From: Agrococcus carbonis | Lineage (GTDB): Bacteria > Actinomycetota > Actinomycetes > Actinomycetales > Microbacteriaceae | Assembly: GCF_900104705.1 (NCBI RefSeq) | Contig: NZ_LT629734.1 | Location: forward strand, 2,709,211 to 2,773,210 | Direction: 5' to 3' | DNA: 64,000 nt | Notes under the pieces: model-generated | Seen by the model: only the letters and a program-made list of their open reading frames with translations | The model's database searches: none | Told to the model about the DNA's origin: nothing | Program-made: the position numbers and the translations under genes | In this document: piece by piece, positions 54,148-63,944 of the stretch | Layout: every line of letters begins with the position of its first letter | Position numbering within the stretch: position 1 is the first letter of the stretch

Positions 54148-55107
54148 TCAGCTCTGCCGGTCCGCGTCGCTGCCCTGGGCCCGCTGCTGCAGCCGCCGCA
54201 GGTACTCGTTGTATGCCTCCGCGTCTTCATCGGCGCGGCGCTGGTCCCGCCCGGCTTGCCTCGTGTCTTGGCGTCGCCATCGTGCGAGCGTCACGATCAG
54301 CATCGCGAGCAGCGGCAACTCTCCGAACGTCCATGCCAGAATCCCGGCAATCCCCTGGTCGCGAACCGGGTCGACCTCCCACGCTTCCGGAGCAGCGGCG
54401 GCGAAGTAGGGGACGACCGGCGTCGCCGAGAACAGCATCACGAGCCCGAACGCGGCATGAACCTGCATCTCGAGAAACACATCGAACATCCGGCTCGGAT
54501 ACGAGGTCCGGCGCGGGAGCGGATCCGAAGACACCAGCGGCGCGGTGATCAGGATCCCCACGATGAGGAACACGACTTCAAGAAGGATGTGGCCGAACCA
54601 GAATCGCAGCACCACATCCGCGACGCCACCGAAGTAGAGTCCGAAAAAGGACAGCAGCATCAACGGGATGACGAGCGCCGGATGCAGCGCGAATCGAGCC
54701 GCTCTCGAACGCAATCCACACAGCGCGACTCGGAGCACGGTGTTGCCCAGGCCACGATGCGGTGTGGCGCGCAGGAGCAGGGTTCCCGGGGATCCGAGAA
54801 CGAGCAACGGGGCGATCACCACCATCAAGGCGAGCTGCTGGAACATGAATATGGAGAACATCAGCCGGCCATAGGCGTCGACGCCTGCGCCCGTGACCAC
54901 CGCCACCAGCAGGCAGGCGAGCAGGAAGCAGGCGGTGCGCAGCCACGGCCAACGATGTCCGTGCCGTAGCAATCGCACGACCCCCGCCACGTAAACGATG
55001 GCGAGCAGAATGGAGATCGTCGGCAACACAAGCGCGGACGAAGAGACCGGGAGCAGGAACTGGTCGAAGCTCGGGGGCGTCAGACCGACGGCGTCGGCGG
55101 CGCTCAT
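54148..55107 (-). CDS. ctaG: CtaG-family cytochrome c oxidase assembly protein (caa3_CtaG), left copy
   Basis: The 319-residue membrane protein has seven or so helices and the caa3_CtaG features: 'FSIFMFQQLALMVVIAPLLVLGSP', 'ALHPALVIPLMLLSFFGLYFGG' and 'EMQVHAAFGLVMLFSATPVVPYF'. It helps insert copper into cytochrome oxidase and in actinobacteria is often linked to copper handling. It is identical to the right-arm copy at protein level. Confidence 0.9.
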   Translation of the reverse strand: MSAADAVGLTPPSFDQFLLPVSSSALVLPTISILLAIVYVAGVVRLLRHGHRWPWLRTACFLLACLLVAVVTGAGVDAYGRLMFSIFMFQQLALMVVIAPLLVLGSPGTLLLRATPHRGLGNTVLRVALCGLRSRAARFALHPALVIPLMLLSFFGLYFGGVADVVLRFWFGHILLEVVFLIVGILITAPLVSSDPLPRRTSYPSRMFDVFLEMQVHAAFGLVMLFSATPVVPYFAAAAPEAWEVDPVRDQGIAGILAWTFGELPLLAMLIVTLARWRRQDTRQAGRDQRRADEDAEAYNEYLRRLQQRAQGSDADRQS

Positions 55108-55632
55108 CGCCGAAGGTCGCGATCTGCTGCGACGGCCCGGCGATCACACGCAGTTCGATGCCGGTGCTGAGTGCATCGTGGGTGGCTCACGACACCCACC
55201 ACAACTGCGACATGGTCCACTCCTGGTTCGCTGGCCGCGTGTTGCCGCAGCACTGTCCCGGTGCGCCTTCACGAGCGCACCGAGCGCGCGCTGCTGTCCA
55301 TCCGCGGCTGATCTCACGCAGCTGGCAGCAGGTCTGCGCGCTTCTGGGCCCAGCGTAGTCGGCTCAGGCAAGCCGTCGCCGCGAGGCATCCATCTGACGA
55401 CCGCGCACTCTCCTGACGAGAGGCAGCGAACTCCGATAGCTGGGGGACTGGACGGCACCAGATTGCGCCGAGAGCCGCTCTCGCTGGGTCTCAAGTCGCG
55501 GCTGCGGTCGTGGCGGCTGGTCCGGCGTGACCGCCATCGTCCGTCCCAAGCAGGATTGGAGACGCTCCACGATGCGTCGCTGCAAGTGTTGGGGTTCATG
55601 GGGCCCTCAACACGGAAGGGTACAATCGACCC
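55108..55632. other. Intergenic region between divergent ctaG and ccsA, left arm
   Basis: These 525 bases contain no recognised gene. TACAAT at 55621-55626 is a good -10 hexamer ending six bases before the ccsA GTG, implying a leaderless ccsA message. The self-complementary 'ggggttcatggggccctcaa' region just upstream could be an operator. Remaining open frames have no family resemblance. Confidence 0.45.
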
Positions 55633-56568
55633 GTGCCCGTAGCTGATCTCGACTCCTACTCGCTGCTGCTCGTCTACTCAGCGATGGCGGTGTACACGCT
55701 CGCGTTCATCGCCTACGCGATCGACGTCGCGCGCCGCTCGGCGACAAAGATCGTGCCCGCCGAAGCGCGCATGCCCGTCGGCGCTGGCGCGCCAACGTCC
55801 GCGGCCGAGCCGACGGTGGCCGGCACCCCGGGCGCGGCAGCCGGGCGCGGCGCCCGCATCGGTTTCACGCTGACCGTGCTCGCATGGGCGCTCCACCTGG
55901 GCGCGACACTGCTGCGCGGGCTGGCTGCCGGACGGGTGCCGTGGGCGAACATGTACGAGTTCGCCCTCACCGGCGTCGCCGTCATCGTCGGCGTGTTCGT
56001 GCTGTCGCGGCTGTGGAAAGACCTGAACTTCCTAGGGGTGTTCTTCACCGGGCTTGCGACCGTGTTCCTGGGCGTTGCGACGGTCAACTACTACGTAGCG
56101 CCCACACCGCTACCGCCCGCCCTGCAGACGTACTGGCTCGTCATTCACGTCTTCGTCGCGACGCTCGCGACCGGCTTCATGGGCCTCGGCACGGGCCTGA
56201 GCATCCTGCAGCTCATCAAGGAGAAGCGCGACAACGGCTTCCTGCGGTCGCTGCCGAGCCCGGTGCAGCTCGAGGATCTCGCCTACCGGGTCGGCGTGAT
56301 CGGGTTCATCTTCTGGACCTTCACGCTCATCGCGGGCGCGATCTGGGCGGAGCACGCCTGGGGCCGCTACTGGGGCTGGGACACGAAGGAGGTGTGGACC
56401 TTCGTGATCTGGGTCGTGTACGCGGGCTACATCCACGCGCGTGCGACGCGCGGCTGGCGCGGCTCTCGTTCGGCGTGGCTGCAGATCATCGGCTTCGCAG
56501 CGATCATCTTCAACTTCACGATCGTCAACCAATTCTTCACCGGCCTGCACGCGTATAGCGGGCTTTGA
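55633..56568 (+). CDS. ccsA: CcsA/CcsB-type cytochrome c synthase subunit, left copy (intact)
   Basis: The 311-residue protein has eight helices and the haem-handling WWD-type motif 'WAEHAWGRYWGWDTKEVWTFVIWVVYAGYIHARAT' (~230-265), plus conserved His residues in 'VLAWALHLGATLLRG' and 'YWLVIHVFVATLATGF'. With ResB it attaches haem to apocytochrome c. GTG 55633 follows a -10 box directly. It ends 122 bp before the palindrome's spacer. The right-arm copy is frameshifted. Confidence 0.92.
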   Translation: MPVADLDSYSLLLVYSAMAVYTLAFIAYAIDVARRSATKIVPAEARMPVGAGAPTSAAEPTVAGTPGAAAGRGARIGFTLTVLAWALHLGATLLRGLAAGRVPWANMYEFALTGVAVIVGVFVLSRLWKDLNFLGVFFTGLATVFLGVATVNYYVAPTPLPPALQTYWLVIHVFVATLATGFMGLGTGLSILQLIKEKRDNGFLRSLPSPVQLEDLAYRVGVIGFIFWTFTLIAGAIWAEHAWGRYWGWDTKEVWTFVIWVVYAGYIHARATRGWRGSRSAWLQIIGFAAIIFNFTIVNQFFTGLHAYSGL

Positions 56569-56690
56569 CGGTCAGCAATCACCTCCACGCGAGCTGATCT
56601 GTGTCGTGTCCTGGGGGCCAGCGTGGCCAGGCAGGGAGCGGTAGGCAGCTTCGACTAGGCGTTGCAGGCTTGGCCGATTTCGCGTCTTCG

Positions 56691-56915
56691 CGTGCGACCG
56701 GCGAGCCGTTCCCCTACCCAGGGCCGATACGACCAGCAGCGCCATAGCGCTGATGACGACGAGCTCGCGGGCTGCAGCGATAGATCGAGAAGCAAGCGAA
56801 CGGGTCGAGTACCACGTTGTGCTTCCTCGACTCTACCTTGCCGCCGCGTGCCGTCGCTCATCGACAGCGCATGGACGCTGCTCGCGTCCCTCAGCACGCC
56901 TCGGCGCCACGCCGA
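56691..56915. other. 225-bp unique spacer at the centre of the inverted duplication
   Basis: The arms stop matching at 56690 (GCGTCTTCG) and 56916 (CGAAGACGC). The spacer begins CGTGCGACCGGCGAGCC and contains no recognisable gene, RNA or IS ends; short frames through it are not credible. A unique spacer of this length is not expected from simple fold-back reads, which give arms meeting with little between. Confidence 0.7.
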
Positions 56916-57040
56916 CGAAGACGCGGAAATCGGCCAAAGCCTGCAACGCCTAGTCGAAGCTGCCTACCGCTCCCTGCCTGGCCACGCTGGCCCCCAGGAC
57001 ACGACACAGATCAGCTCGCGGTGGAGGTGATTGCTGACCG

Positions 57041-57976
57041 TCAAAGCCCGCTATACGCGTGCAGGCCGGTGAAGAATTGGTTGACGATCGTGAAGTTGAA
57101 GATGATCGCTGCGAAGCCGATGATCTGCAGCCACGCCGAACGAGAGCCGCGCCAGCCGCGCGTCGCACGCGCGTGGATGTAGCCCGCGTACACGACCCAG
57201 ATCACGAAGGTCCACACCTCCTTCGTGTCCCAGCCCCAGTAGCGGCCCCAGGCGTGCTCCGCCCAGATCGCGCCCGCGATGAGCGTGAAGGTCCAGAAGA
57301 TGAACCCGATCACGCCGACCCGGTAGGCGAGATCCTCGAGCTGCACCGGGCTCGGCAGCGACCGCAGGAAGCCGTTGTCGCGCTTCTCCTTGATGAGCTG
57401 CAGGATGCTCAGGCCCGTGCCGAGGCCCATGAAGCCGGTCGCGAGCGTCGCGACGAAGACGTGAATGACGAGCCAGTACGTCTGCAGGGCGGGCGGTAGC
57501 GGTGTGGGCGCTACGTAGTAGTTGACCGTCGCAACGCCCAGGAAACACGGTCGCAAGCCCGGTGAAGAACACCCCTAGGAAGTTCAGGTCTTTCCACAGC
57601 CGCGACAGCACGAACACGCCGACGATGACGGCGACGCCGGTGAGGGCGAACTCGTACATGTTCGCCCACGGCACCCGTCCGGCAGCCAGCCCGCGCAGCA
57701 GTGTCGCGCCCAGGTGGAGCGCCCATGCGAGCACGGTCAGCGTGAAACCGATGCGGGCGCCGCGCCCGGCTGCCGCGCCGGGGTGCCGGCCACCGTCGGC
57801 TCGGCCGCGGACGTTGGCGCGCCAGCGCCGACGGGCATGCGCGCTTCGGCGGGCACGATCTTTGTCGCCGAGCGGCGCGCGACGTCGATCGCGTAGGCGA
57901 TGAACGCGAGCGTGTACACCGCCATCGCTGAGTAGACGAGCAGCAGCGAGTAGGAGTCGAGATCAGCTACGGGCAC
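57041..57976 (-). pseudogene. ccsA: CcsA-type cytochrome c synthase subunit, right copy (frameshifted)
   Basis: GTG at 57976 starts the same protein as the left copy. One missing C near 57774 (GCGCCGGGG versus GCGCCCGGGG) and one extra A near 57544 (GGAAACACGG versus GGAACACGG) disrupt the frame between about residues 67 and 140. The WWD region is intact in the last 170 codons. Probably a consensus error. Confidence 0.85.
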
Positions 57977-58501
57977 GGGTCGATTGTACCCTTCCGTGTT
58001 GAGGGCCCCATGAACCCCAACACTTGCAGCGACGCATCGTGGAGCGTCTCCAATCCTGCTTGGGACGGACGATGGCGGTCACGCCGGACCAGCCGCCACG
58101 ACCGCAGCCGCGACTTGAGACCCAGCGAGAGCGGCTCTCGGCGCAATCTGGTGCCGTCCAGTCCCCCAGCTATCGGAGTTCGCTGCCTCTCGTCAGGAGA
58201 GTGCGCGGTCGTCAGATGGATGCCTCGCGGCGACGGCTTGCCTGAGCCGACTACGCTGGGCCCAGAAGCGCGCAGACCTGCTGCCAGCTGCGTGAGATCA
58301 GCCGCGGATGGACAGCAGCGCGCGCTCGGTGCGCTCGTGAAGGCGCACCGGGACAGTGCTGCGGCAACACGCGGCCAGCGAACCAGGAGTGGACCATGTC
58401 GCAGTTGTGGTGGGTGTCGTGAGCCACCCACGATGCACTCAGCACCGGCATCGAACTGCGTGTGATCGCCGGGCCGTCGCAGCAGATCGCGACCTTCGGC
58501 G
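57977..58501. other. Intergenic region between divergent ccsA and ctaG, right arm
   Basis: Mirror of 55108-55632, with the same minus-strand TACAAT box just upstream of the ccsA start. No gene recognised. Confidence 0.45.
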
Positions 58502-59461
58502 ATGAGCGCCGCCGACGCCGTCGGTCTGACGCCCCCGAGCTTCGACCAGTTCCTGCTCCCGGTCTCTTCGTCCGCGCTTGTGTTGCCGACGATCTCCATT
58601 CTGCTCGCCATCGTTTACGTGGCGGGGGTCGTGCGATTGCTACGGCACGGACATCGTTGGCCGTGGCTGCGCACCGCCTGCTTCCTGCTCGCCTGCCTGC
58701 TGGTGGCGGTGGTCACGGGCGCAGGCGTCGACGCCTATGGCCGGCTGATGTTCTCCATATTCATGTTCCAGCAGCTCGCCTTGATGGTGGTGATCGCCCC
58801 GTTGCTCGTTCTCGGATCCCCGGGAACCCTGCTCCTGCGCGCCACACCGCATCGTGGCCTGGGCAACACCGTGCTCCGAGTCGCGCTGTGTGGATTGCGT
58901 TCGAGAGCGGCTCGATTCGCGCTGCATCCGGCGCTCGTCATCCCGTTGATGCTGCTGTCCTTTTTCGGACTCTACTTCGGTGGCGTCGCGGATGTGGTGC
59001 TGCGATTCTGGTTCGGCCACATCCTTCTTGAAGTCGTGTTCCTCATCGTGGGGATCCTGATCACCGCGCCGCTGGTGTCTTCGGATCCGCTCCCGCGCCG
59101 GACCTCGTATCCGAGCCGGATGTTCGATGTGTTTCTCGAGATGCAGGTTCATGCCGCGTTCGGGCTCGTGATGCTGTTCTCGGCGACGCCGGTCGTCCCC
59201 TACTTCGCCGCCGCTGCTCCGGAAGCGTGGGAGGTCGACCCGGTTCGCGACCAGGGGATTGCCGGGATTCTGGCATGGACGTTCGGAGAGTTGCCGCTGC
59301 TCGCGATGCTGATCGTGACGCTCGCACGATGGCGACGCCAAGACACGAGGCAAGCCGGGCGGGACCAGCGCCGCGCCGATGAAGACGCGGAGGCATACAA
59401 CGAGTACCTGCGGCGGCTGCAGCAGCGGGCCCAGGGCAGCGACGCGGACCGGCAGAGCTGA
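58502..59461 (+). CDS. ctaG: CtaG-family cytochrome c oxidase assembly protein, right copy
   Basis: This 319-residue protein is identical to the left-arm copy, the only full-length gene with no indel between arms. It carries the same caa3_CtaG helices and ends with a charged, Arg/Asp/Glu-rich cytoplasmic tail (RDQRRADEDAEAYNEYLRR). If the duplication is real, two identical copies point to very recent origin. Confidence 0.9.
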   Translation: MSAADAVGLTPPSFDQFLLPVSSSALVLPTISILLAIVYVAGVVRLLRHGHRWPWLRTACFLLACLLVAVVTGAGVDAYGRLMFSIFMFQQLALMVVIAPLLVLGSPGTLLLRATPHRGLGNTVLRVALCGLRSRAARFALHPALVIPLMLLSFFGLYFGGVADVVLRFWFGHILLEVVFLIVGILITAPLVSSDPLPRRTSYPSRMFDVFLEMQVHAAFGLVMLFSATPVVPYFAAAAPEAWEVDPVRDQGIAGILAWTFGELPLLAMLIVTLARWRRQDTRQAGRDQRRADEDAEAYNEYLRRLQQRAQGSDADRQS

Positions 59462-59785
59462 ACAGCCCAGCTCGGGAGCGATCGCCACCGCACTGCCGCC
59501 AAGCCTGCGCTCGAGCGGCGCGCCAGTGCGTCAGCAGTCGTGCTGACCCCGTGCCCATCGCTCGACGCTGCCGGACTACGTCCAATCCGAGCTCGAGGCC
59601 TCTTCGTCTCCTCAATCCGAGCATTGCGGCCGATGTCTCCTCGGCGCTGGTGGTTCGCAACAGTCTCCGACTCCAAGGCTTCAAGAGGCCCCCGAGACCG
59701 CGGCACTTTCGCGCTTGACCCGGTGCACAGCGGTCGTCCGGGAACCTTTGGCGATGCCCGCCCGCCCACCGGTCAATTCGTACAG
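59462..59785. other. Gene-free gap between convergent ctaG and resB, right arm
   Basis: Mirror of 53826-54147. Nothing recognisable is present. Confidence 0.45.
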
Positions 59786-61410
59786 TTAGTCGATCCTCCG
59801 GCCAACACCGGCGACAGCGTCGCCCCCAATGCGTCTTGCGAGGTCTTCGACCGCCCGCTCGAGCGTCGGGTCCTCGCCGCGCGCGAGCCCAGCGAGCTCG
59901 AGCCGCCCTTCCGCAGCCTTCACCCACATGCGGCGGCGCGGGATGAGCAGCGAACCCAGCATGGAGAGGAACAGCACCACCGTAATCCAGAGCACCGGCG
60001 TCTGCGTGTGGTCGACGTGCACTTCAATCACGCCGTAGCGCCGCACATCCTCGAACGTGATCGTGCCGAGCCCACCGGGGATGTCCACCCCACCGTCTGC
60101 CCCGGCGCGATCGTCAGCGCATCGGTGCCCGACTCCCCACCCGCGATCTGCGTCATCTCGTCGGTCTCCAGCGCGTACACCGAGCGCGGGATGCCCGCGT
60201 CGAGCCCAAGGTCGCCCGTAAACGCCTGCAGCGACAGCACGGGGTTGGCGATGTCTGGGTACGCGGACGCGAGCGCACCGGTGTCGAGCTCCACGGCGGT
60301 CGGGTAGAAGAAGCCACGCAGCCCCAGCTGCTCCTCCAGGCCGTCCGGCAACTTCATCACGCCCAGGCTCGTCATCAGGTCGTCCTGCGCCAGGAATGGG
60401 GTGTACTCGTCGTAGACGAGCTCACCCTCGGCATCGCGCACCGAGATGCGCGGTGCATAGCCGTTGGAGATCAGGTAGAGGTCAGCGCCCGCGACGTCCA
60501 GCGGCTCGTTCACCTTGATCTGCGCGTCGCGCGCCTCCCCGCCCTCAGTGACCGACACGTGTGCCGTGAAATCGAGCGGCGCGCCCACGGCGTTCGGATT
60601 CCTCGTCTCGTAGACGACATCGAGGTCATCGAGCTGCACCGCGAACGGCGGCAGGGTCGCGTCGTCGAACCACTGCCCTTCCGTGAACGTGTCGTAGCTC
60701 GAGAGCGTGTTCGCGAACCCGCGCCCCTCCACCAGCAGCCGCTGGCCGTTGTAGCCGAAGCCCGAGCCGAGCCCCACCACCAGGATCAGCGCGAGCATCG
60801 CGATGTGGAACAGCAGGTTGCCCGTCTCGCGCAGGTAGCCGCGCTCGGCAGAGACCGAGTCGCCGTAGCGCGTCGTGCGGTACCCGAGCTTCTTGAGCAC
60901 CCCATCCGCACGGTCGAGGTCGGATGCGTCGCCCGCCACGGTCTGGAAGCCGACGAGGCGAGACAGGCGGGCGGGCGTGCGCGGCGGCAGCGCGCGCATG
61001 GCCTTCCAGTGGTGCATGAGGCGCGGGATGACGCAGCCGACCAAGGAGGTGAACAGCAGGATGTAGATGGCCGAGAACCACGGGCTCGAGTAGACGTCGT
61101 GCAACGAGAGCGCGTCGTAGAACCAGACGAGCTCGGGGTTGTCGGCGCGCACCTGGATGACGCCGTTCGGGTCGCTCGAGCGCTGCGGCACGAGGCTGCC
61201 AGGAATCGCTGCCACGGCGAGCAGCAGCAGCAGCACGATCGCGGTGCGCATCGAGGTGAGCTGCCGCCACATGAACCGCAGCCAGCCGAGGACGCCGAGC
61301 TTCGGCCCGCTACCGAAGGCGAGCTCGTCGCGCTCTGGCTCATCGACGTGGTCGACCGGGCGCAGCGGGTCGGTGGCGGCCGCGTGATCGCGGCTAGATG
61401 ATCGTGACAT
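59786..61410 (-). pseudogene. resB: ResB cytochrome c biogenesis protein, right copy (one frameshift)
   Basis: This copy reads correctly from ATG 61410 through about 440 residues, covering the helices and the large extracytoplasmic domain ('FANTLSSYDTFTEGQWFDD', 'PLDFTAHVSVTEGGEARDAQIKVNEP'). It then has a 5-bp tandem duplication near 60088 (CCACCCCACC versus CCACC in the left arm) that throws off the last ~100 codons, which include the final helix 'VLWITVVLFLSMLGSLLIP'. Left and right arms together give the complete protein. Confidence 0.87.
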
Positions 61411-62155
61411 ACGAGGGGATCCACCCCTGCATCTCGTTCATGATCGCGTCCCAGACACCGGTCACCATCAGTAGGCCGATGATCATCAGAGTGACACCTC
61501 CGCCGATGTTGATTGCCCGGATGTGCCGTCGCATCCACGCCATCGCCGAGCCCATCCAGCCAAGCCCCATCGCGAGCAGCAGGAACGGTATGCCCAGCCC
61601 CAGGGCGTAGGCGAAGCCGAGGAGGGCGCCTTGCCAGGCGCTACGGTGGTGACGGTGAGAGCGCTGATGGCGGCTAGGGTCGGGCCCGAGCACGGGGTCC
61701 AGCCGAGCGCGAAGATGATCCCCACAATTGGCGCTGTCCACATTCCGCCGCCCTTCAGTTGCGGCGGCTTCCATACGCGTTGGAGGACCCGGAACTGCCC
61801 GACGAACACCATCCCCAGCAGGATCAGCAGCACGCCGAGAACGCGCACGAGCACCGCGGACCAAACGAGCAGGAACGAGCTGATGGTGCCGACGAGGGCG
61901 GTGCCGAGCACGAAACACGGCGGTCAAGCCGCCGACGAAGAGCGCCACGCCGGTGATGAGCCTGGCACGGCCGCCCTCCTCCCCGACCAGCGATCCCATC
62001 AGGCCCAGATAACCCGGGACCAGCGGCAGGATGCAGGGACTCGCGAAGGAGACGATGCCCGCAAGCAGCGCGATCGGGACGGAGAGCAGCAGTTGCCCGC
62101 TGAGCACGGCCCCGCCTGGGTCCAGGGCACCGCTCAGCACGAGCAGCCGGCTCAT
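61394..62155 (-). pseudogene. ccdA: CcdA, right copy (two compensating indels)
   Basis: The start and end match the left copy, but an extra A near 61916 and a missing C near 61643 put about 90 central codons out of phase, destroying the second cysteine motif (WTPCSGP). The overall open frame survives by compensation. Likely a consensus error, since the left arm encodes a perfect CcdA. Confidence 0.87.
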
Positions 62156-62811
62156 CGCTCCAGTTCCTCCTGCAGCAGGGTCGCGAGAATGCTGGTGTCC
62201 GTGACGGCACCGGAGACGCGCGCAGCGACACGACCCTCGGCGTCGAGGATGATCGTCGATGGCACCGCGTTGGGGGCGACGATGCCTGCGAACGCAAGCT
62301 GGCCCTGAGCGGATTGGTCGTCGAGCACCGAAGGGTATTCGATGCCGAACTCCTCCTCGAAGGCCAGCGCCTGGGCGGCGCCATCGCGCACGTTGATCCC
62401 GATGAAGTCGACTCGGTCACCATACTCGGCGTGCAGGTCCGCGAGCACGGGCGCCTCGACGCGGCAGGGCGGGCAGGCGGCGTACCAGAAGTTGACGAGC
62501 GCGACCCCGTCGAGCGTTGCGGAGTCGAACTCGCCGCCGGTGGCCAAGGGGCCGGTGAACGATCCGGGAGCGGCGCGCGCTTCCGGCGCGATCTCCGTGA
62601 CGATACCGTCGCCCGCGATGTAGCCGGCATCGCCGCCCTGGCCGTCGACACCTGCTGCGCTGCCGCAGCCGGTGAGCACCAGCGCACTCACCGTGACCGC
62701 CGGGATCAAGAGACCACGGACCGTGGAGCGGCTGCTGCGGCCAGGGAAGCTCTGTGTCGAGAGCTTGGACCCACGCTGGGATCGATCAGCGCGCTCGGCA
62801 GCGCCAGCCAT
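62152..62811 (-). CDS. resA: ResA/TlpA-like thioredoxin lipoprotein, right copy
   Basis: This 219-residue protein is identical to the left copy from 'MAGAAERADRSQRG' to 'LLQEELER', with the same lipobox and CPPC active site. Upstream, one G fewer than in the left arm (CCCGTACTCC) closes the alternative start. It overlaps the ccdA start. Confidence 0.88.
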   Translation of the reverse strand: MAGAAERADRSQRGSKLSTQSFPGRSSRSTVRGLLIPAVTVSALVLTGCGSAAGVDGQGGDAGYIAGDGIVTEIAPEARAAPGSFTGPLATGGEFDSATLDGVALVNFWYAACPPCRVEAPVLADLHAEYGDRVDFIGINVRDGAAQALAFEEEFGIEYPSVLDDQSAQGQLAFAGIVAPNAVPSTIILDAEGRVAARVSGAVTDTSILATLLQEELER

Positions 62812-62908
62812 GGAGTACGGGTGAGCATCACTTGGAGCGTACTGGTCGCTCCTATGAATGGTGCGAGCAAGCTATCGCATGCGGCACGCCGCCAACTCTG
62901 CGCGGAAG

Positions 62909-62935
62909 GTGACAGGTAGGTAACGGATTGGTAAC
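62909..62935 (+). promoter_or_regulatory. Triple MtrA-like direct repeat, right copy
   Basis: GTGAC (62909-62913), GTAAC (62920-62924) and GTAAC (62931-62935) are spaced exactly 11 bp apart, upstream of the NlpC/P60 start at 62981. It is identical to the left-arm box. Confidence 0.6.
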
Positions 62936-62980
62936 GTCGACTTCTGTGCGCTGGCACCCGAACCTACGGAGAAACTGCCT

Positions 62981-63759
62981 GTGCCAAGCCCGATCCACAA
63001 CACCAATTCCACCGACTCGCGCAACGGGCCGCGCATGACCCGAGCCTCCATCGGTCTGGGCGTACGCCGCGTCGGCGTGATCGCCATCGCCGCTGCCTCG
63101 CAACACCTCTCGCGGCGCCGGCCCTCGCCGCCGACCCCGGCTCCGGGCAGCCGCTCCCGAACATGGTTATCGACGCACAGGCGGTGTCGGGCGTCGTGAC
63201 CGCCGGCGACAACGGCCTCAGCGACGACCGCCTCGATGTCCAGGCCACGACCGCCGAAGAGCTTTCCCAGATCCGGGCAGAACTGGAAGCAGCGCTGGAA
63301 CGCGAGGAAACGCTAGAACGCGAGGAAGCGCTGGAGCGACAGGAACGGGCAGGACAGGCGGCCGCGACCGTACCGCAGGCAACGGTGCCGGAGCTCCGAG
63401 CGCCACGCAGGCGGAGCCCGTGACTGCAGCCGGAGCCACCGGCAGCGTCATCGCGGATGCCGCAATCGCGCAGGTCGGCGTCTCCCAGGACTGCGTCGCC
63501 ATGGTGCGCCGCGCAATCGGGCCGCGGGACTGCCGTACTCGGGAATGAGCTCGCTGTTCAATCTCGGTCCGACGATCCCGATGTCAGCTGCTTCGCCCGG
63601 CGACGTCATCTACTACGCAGACGGCGGGTGGGTCGCGCGCACATCGGCATCTACATCGGCGGTGGACGCGCCGTACATGGCGGTTGGTCAGGCTTCAACA
63701 CCGTGATCGCCGGTGTCGACATCGGAGGTTCAGCACCGGTGTTCATCGACATCACCTGA
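62981..63759 (+). pseudogene. NlpC/P60-type endopeptidase, right copy (several frameshifts)
   Basis: The GTG start and first ~35 codons match the left copy. One-base losses near 63098 (CTGCCTCG for CTGCCCTCG), 63370 (GACCGTACC for GACCGGTACC), 63519 (ATCGGGCCG for ATCGGGGCCG) and 63628 (GGCGGGTGGG for GGCGGGGTGGG) break the frame. All are shortened G or C runs. The protein ends correctly with 'GSAPVFIDIT'. Confidence 0.83.
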
Positions 63760-63944
63760 GTAGAAGAGCCGCGCCGCCGCGACAGCGGACCTCGATGACA
63801 CGTGACCCGACTCCGCCCGCGGCCACTTCCACCGCCATCGTTTGTGGACGTGGCAGGACGTCGACGGTGATCGGATCGACACCGCTGCCGTCGCGTGACC
63901 GAAGAGGTGCGACCTGAATTCACCGATAACTGTATAGTCATTGC

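Larger units (their letters stand above)
49613..56690 (+). repeat. Left arm of a ~7.08-kb inverted duplication
   Basis: Every gene from cmtR to ccsA recurs in reverse order and orientation at 56916-64000; left plus right coordinates sum to about 113,611 throughout. The symmetry ends at ...GCGTCTTCG (56690). Comparison of the arms shows mostly one-base indels in short homopolymers, with almost no substitutions. The outer end lies beyond the window on the right side, so the arm may be longer. Confidence 0.95.

Noticed and set aside
56662..57030. A small gene across the palindrome centre
   Set aside because: The frame crosses from left arm through spacer into right arm, so it exists only because of the junction; it has no ribosome-binding site or recognisable domain.
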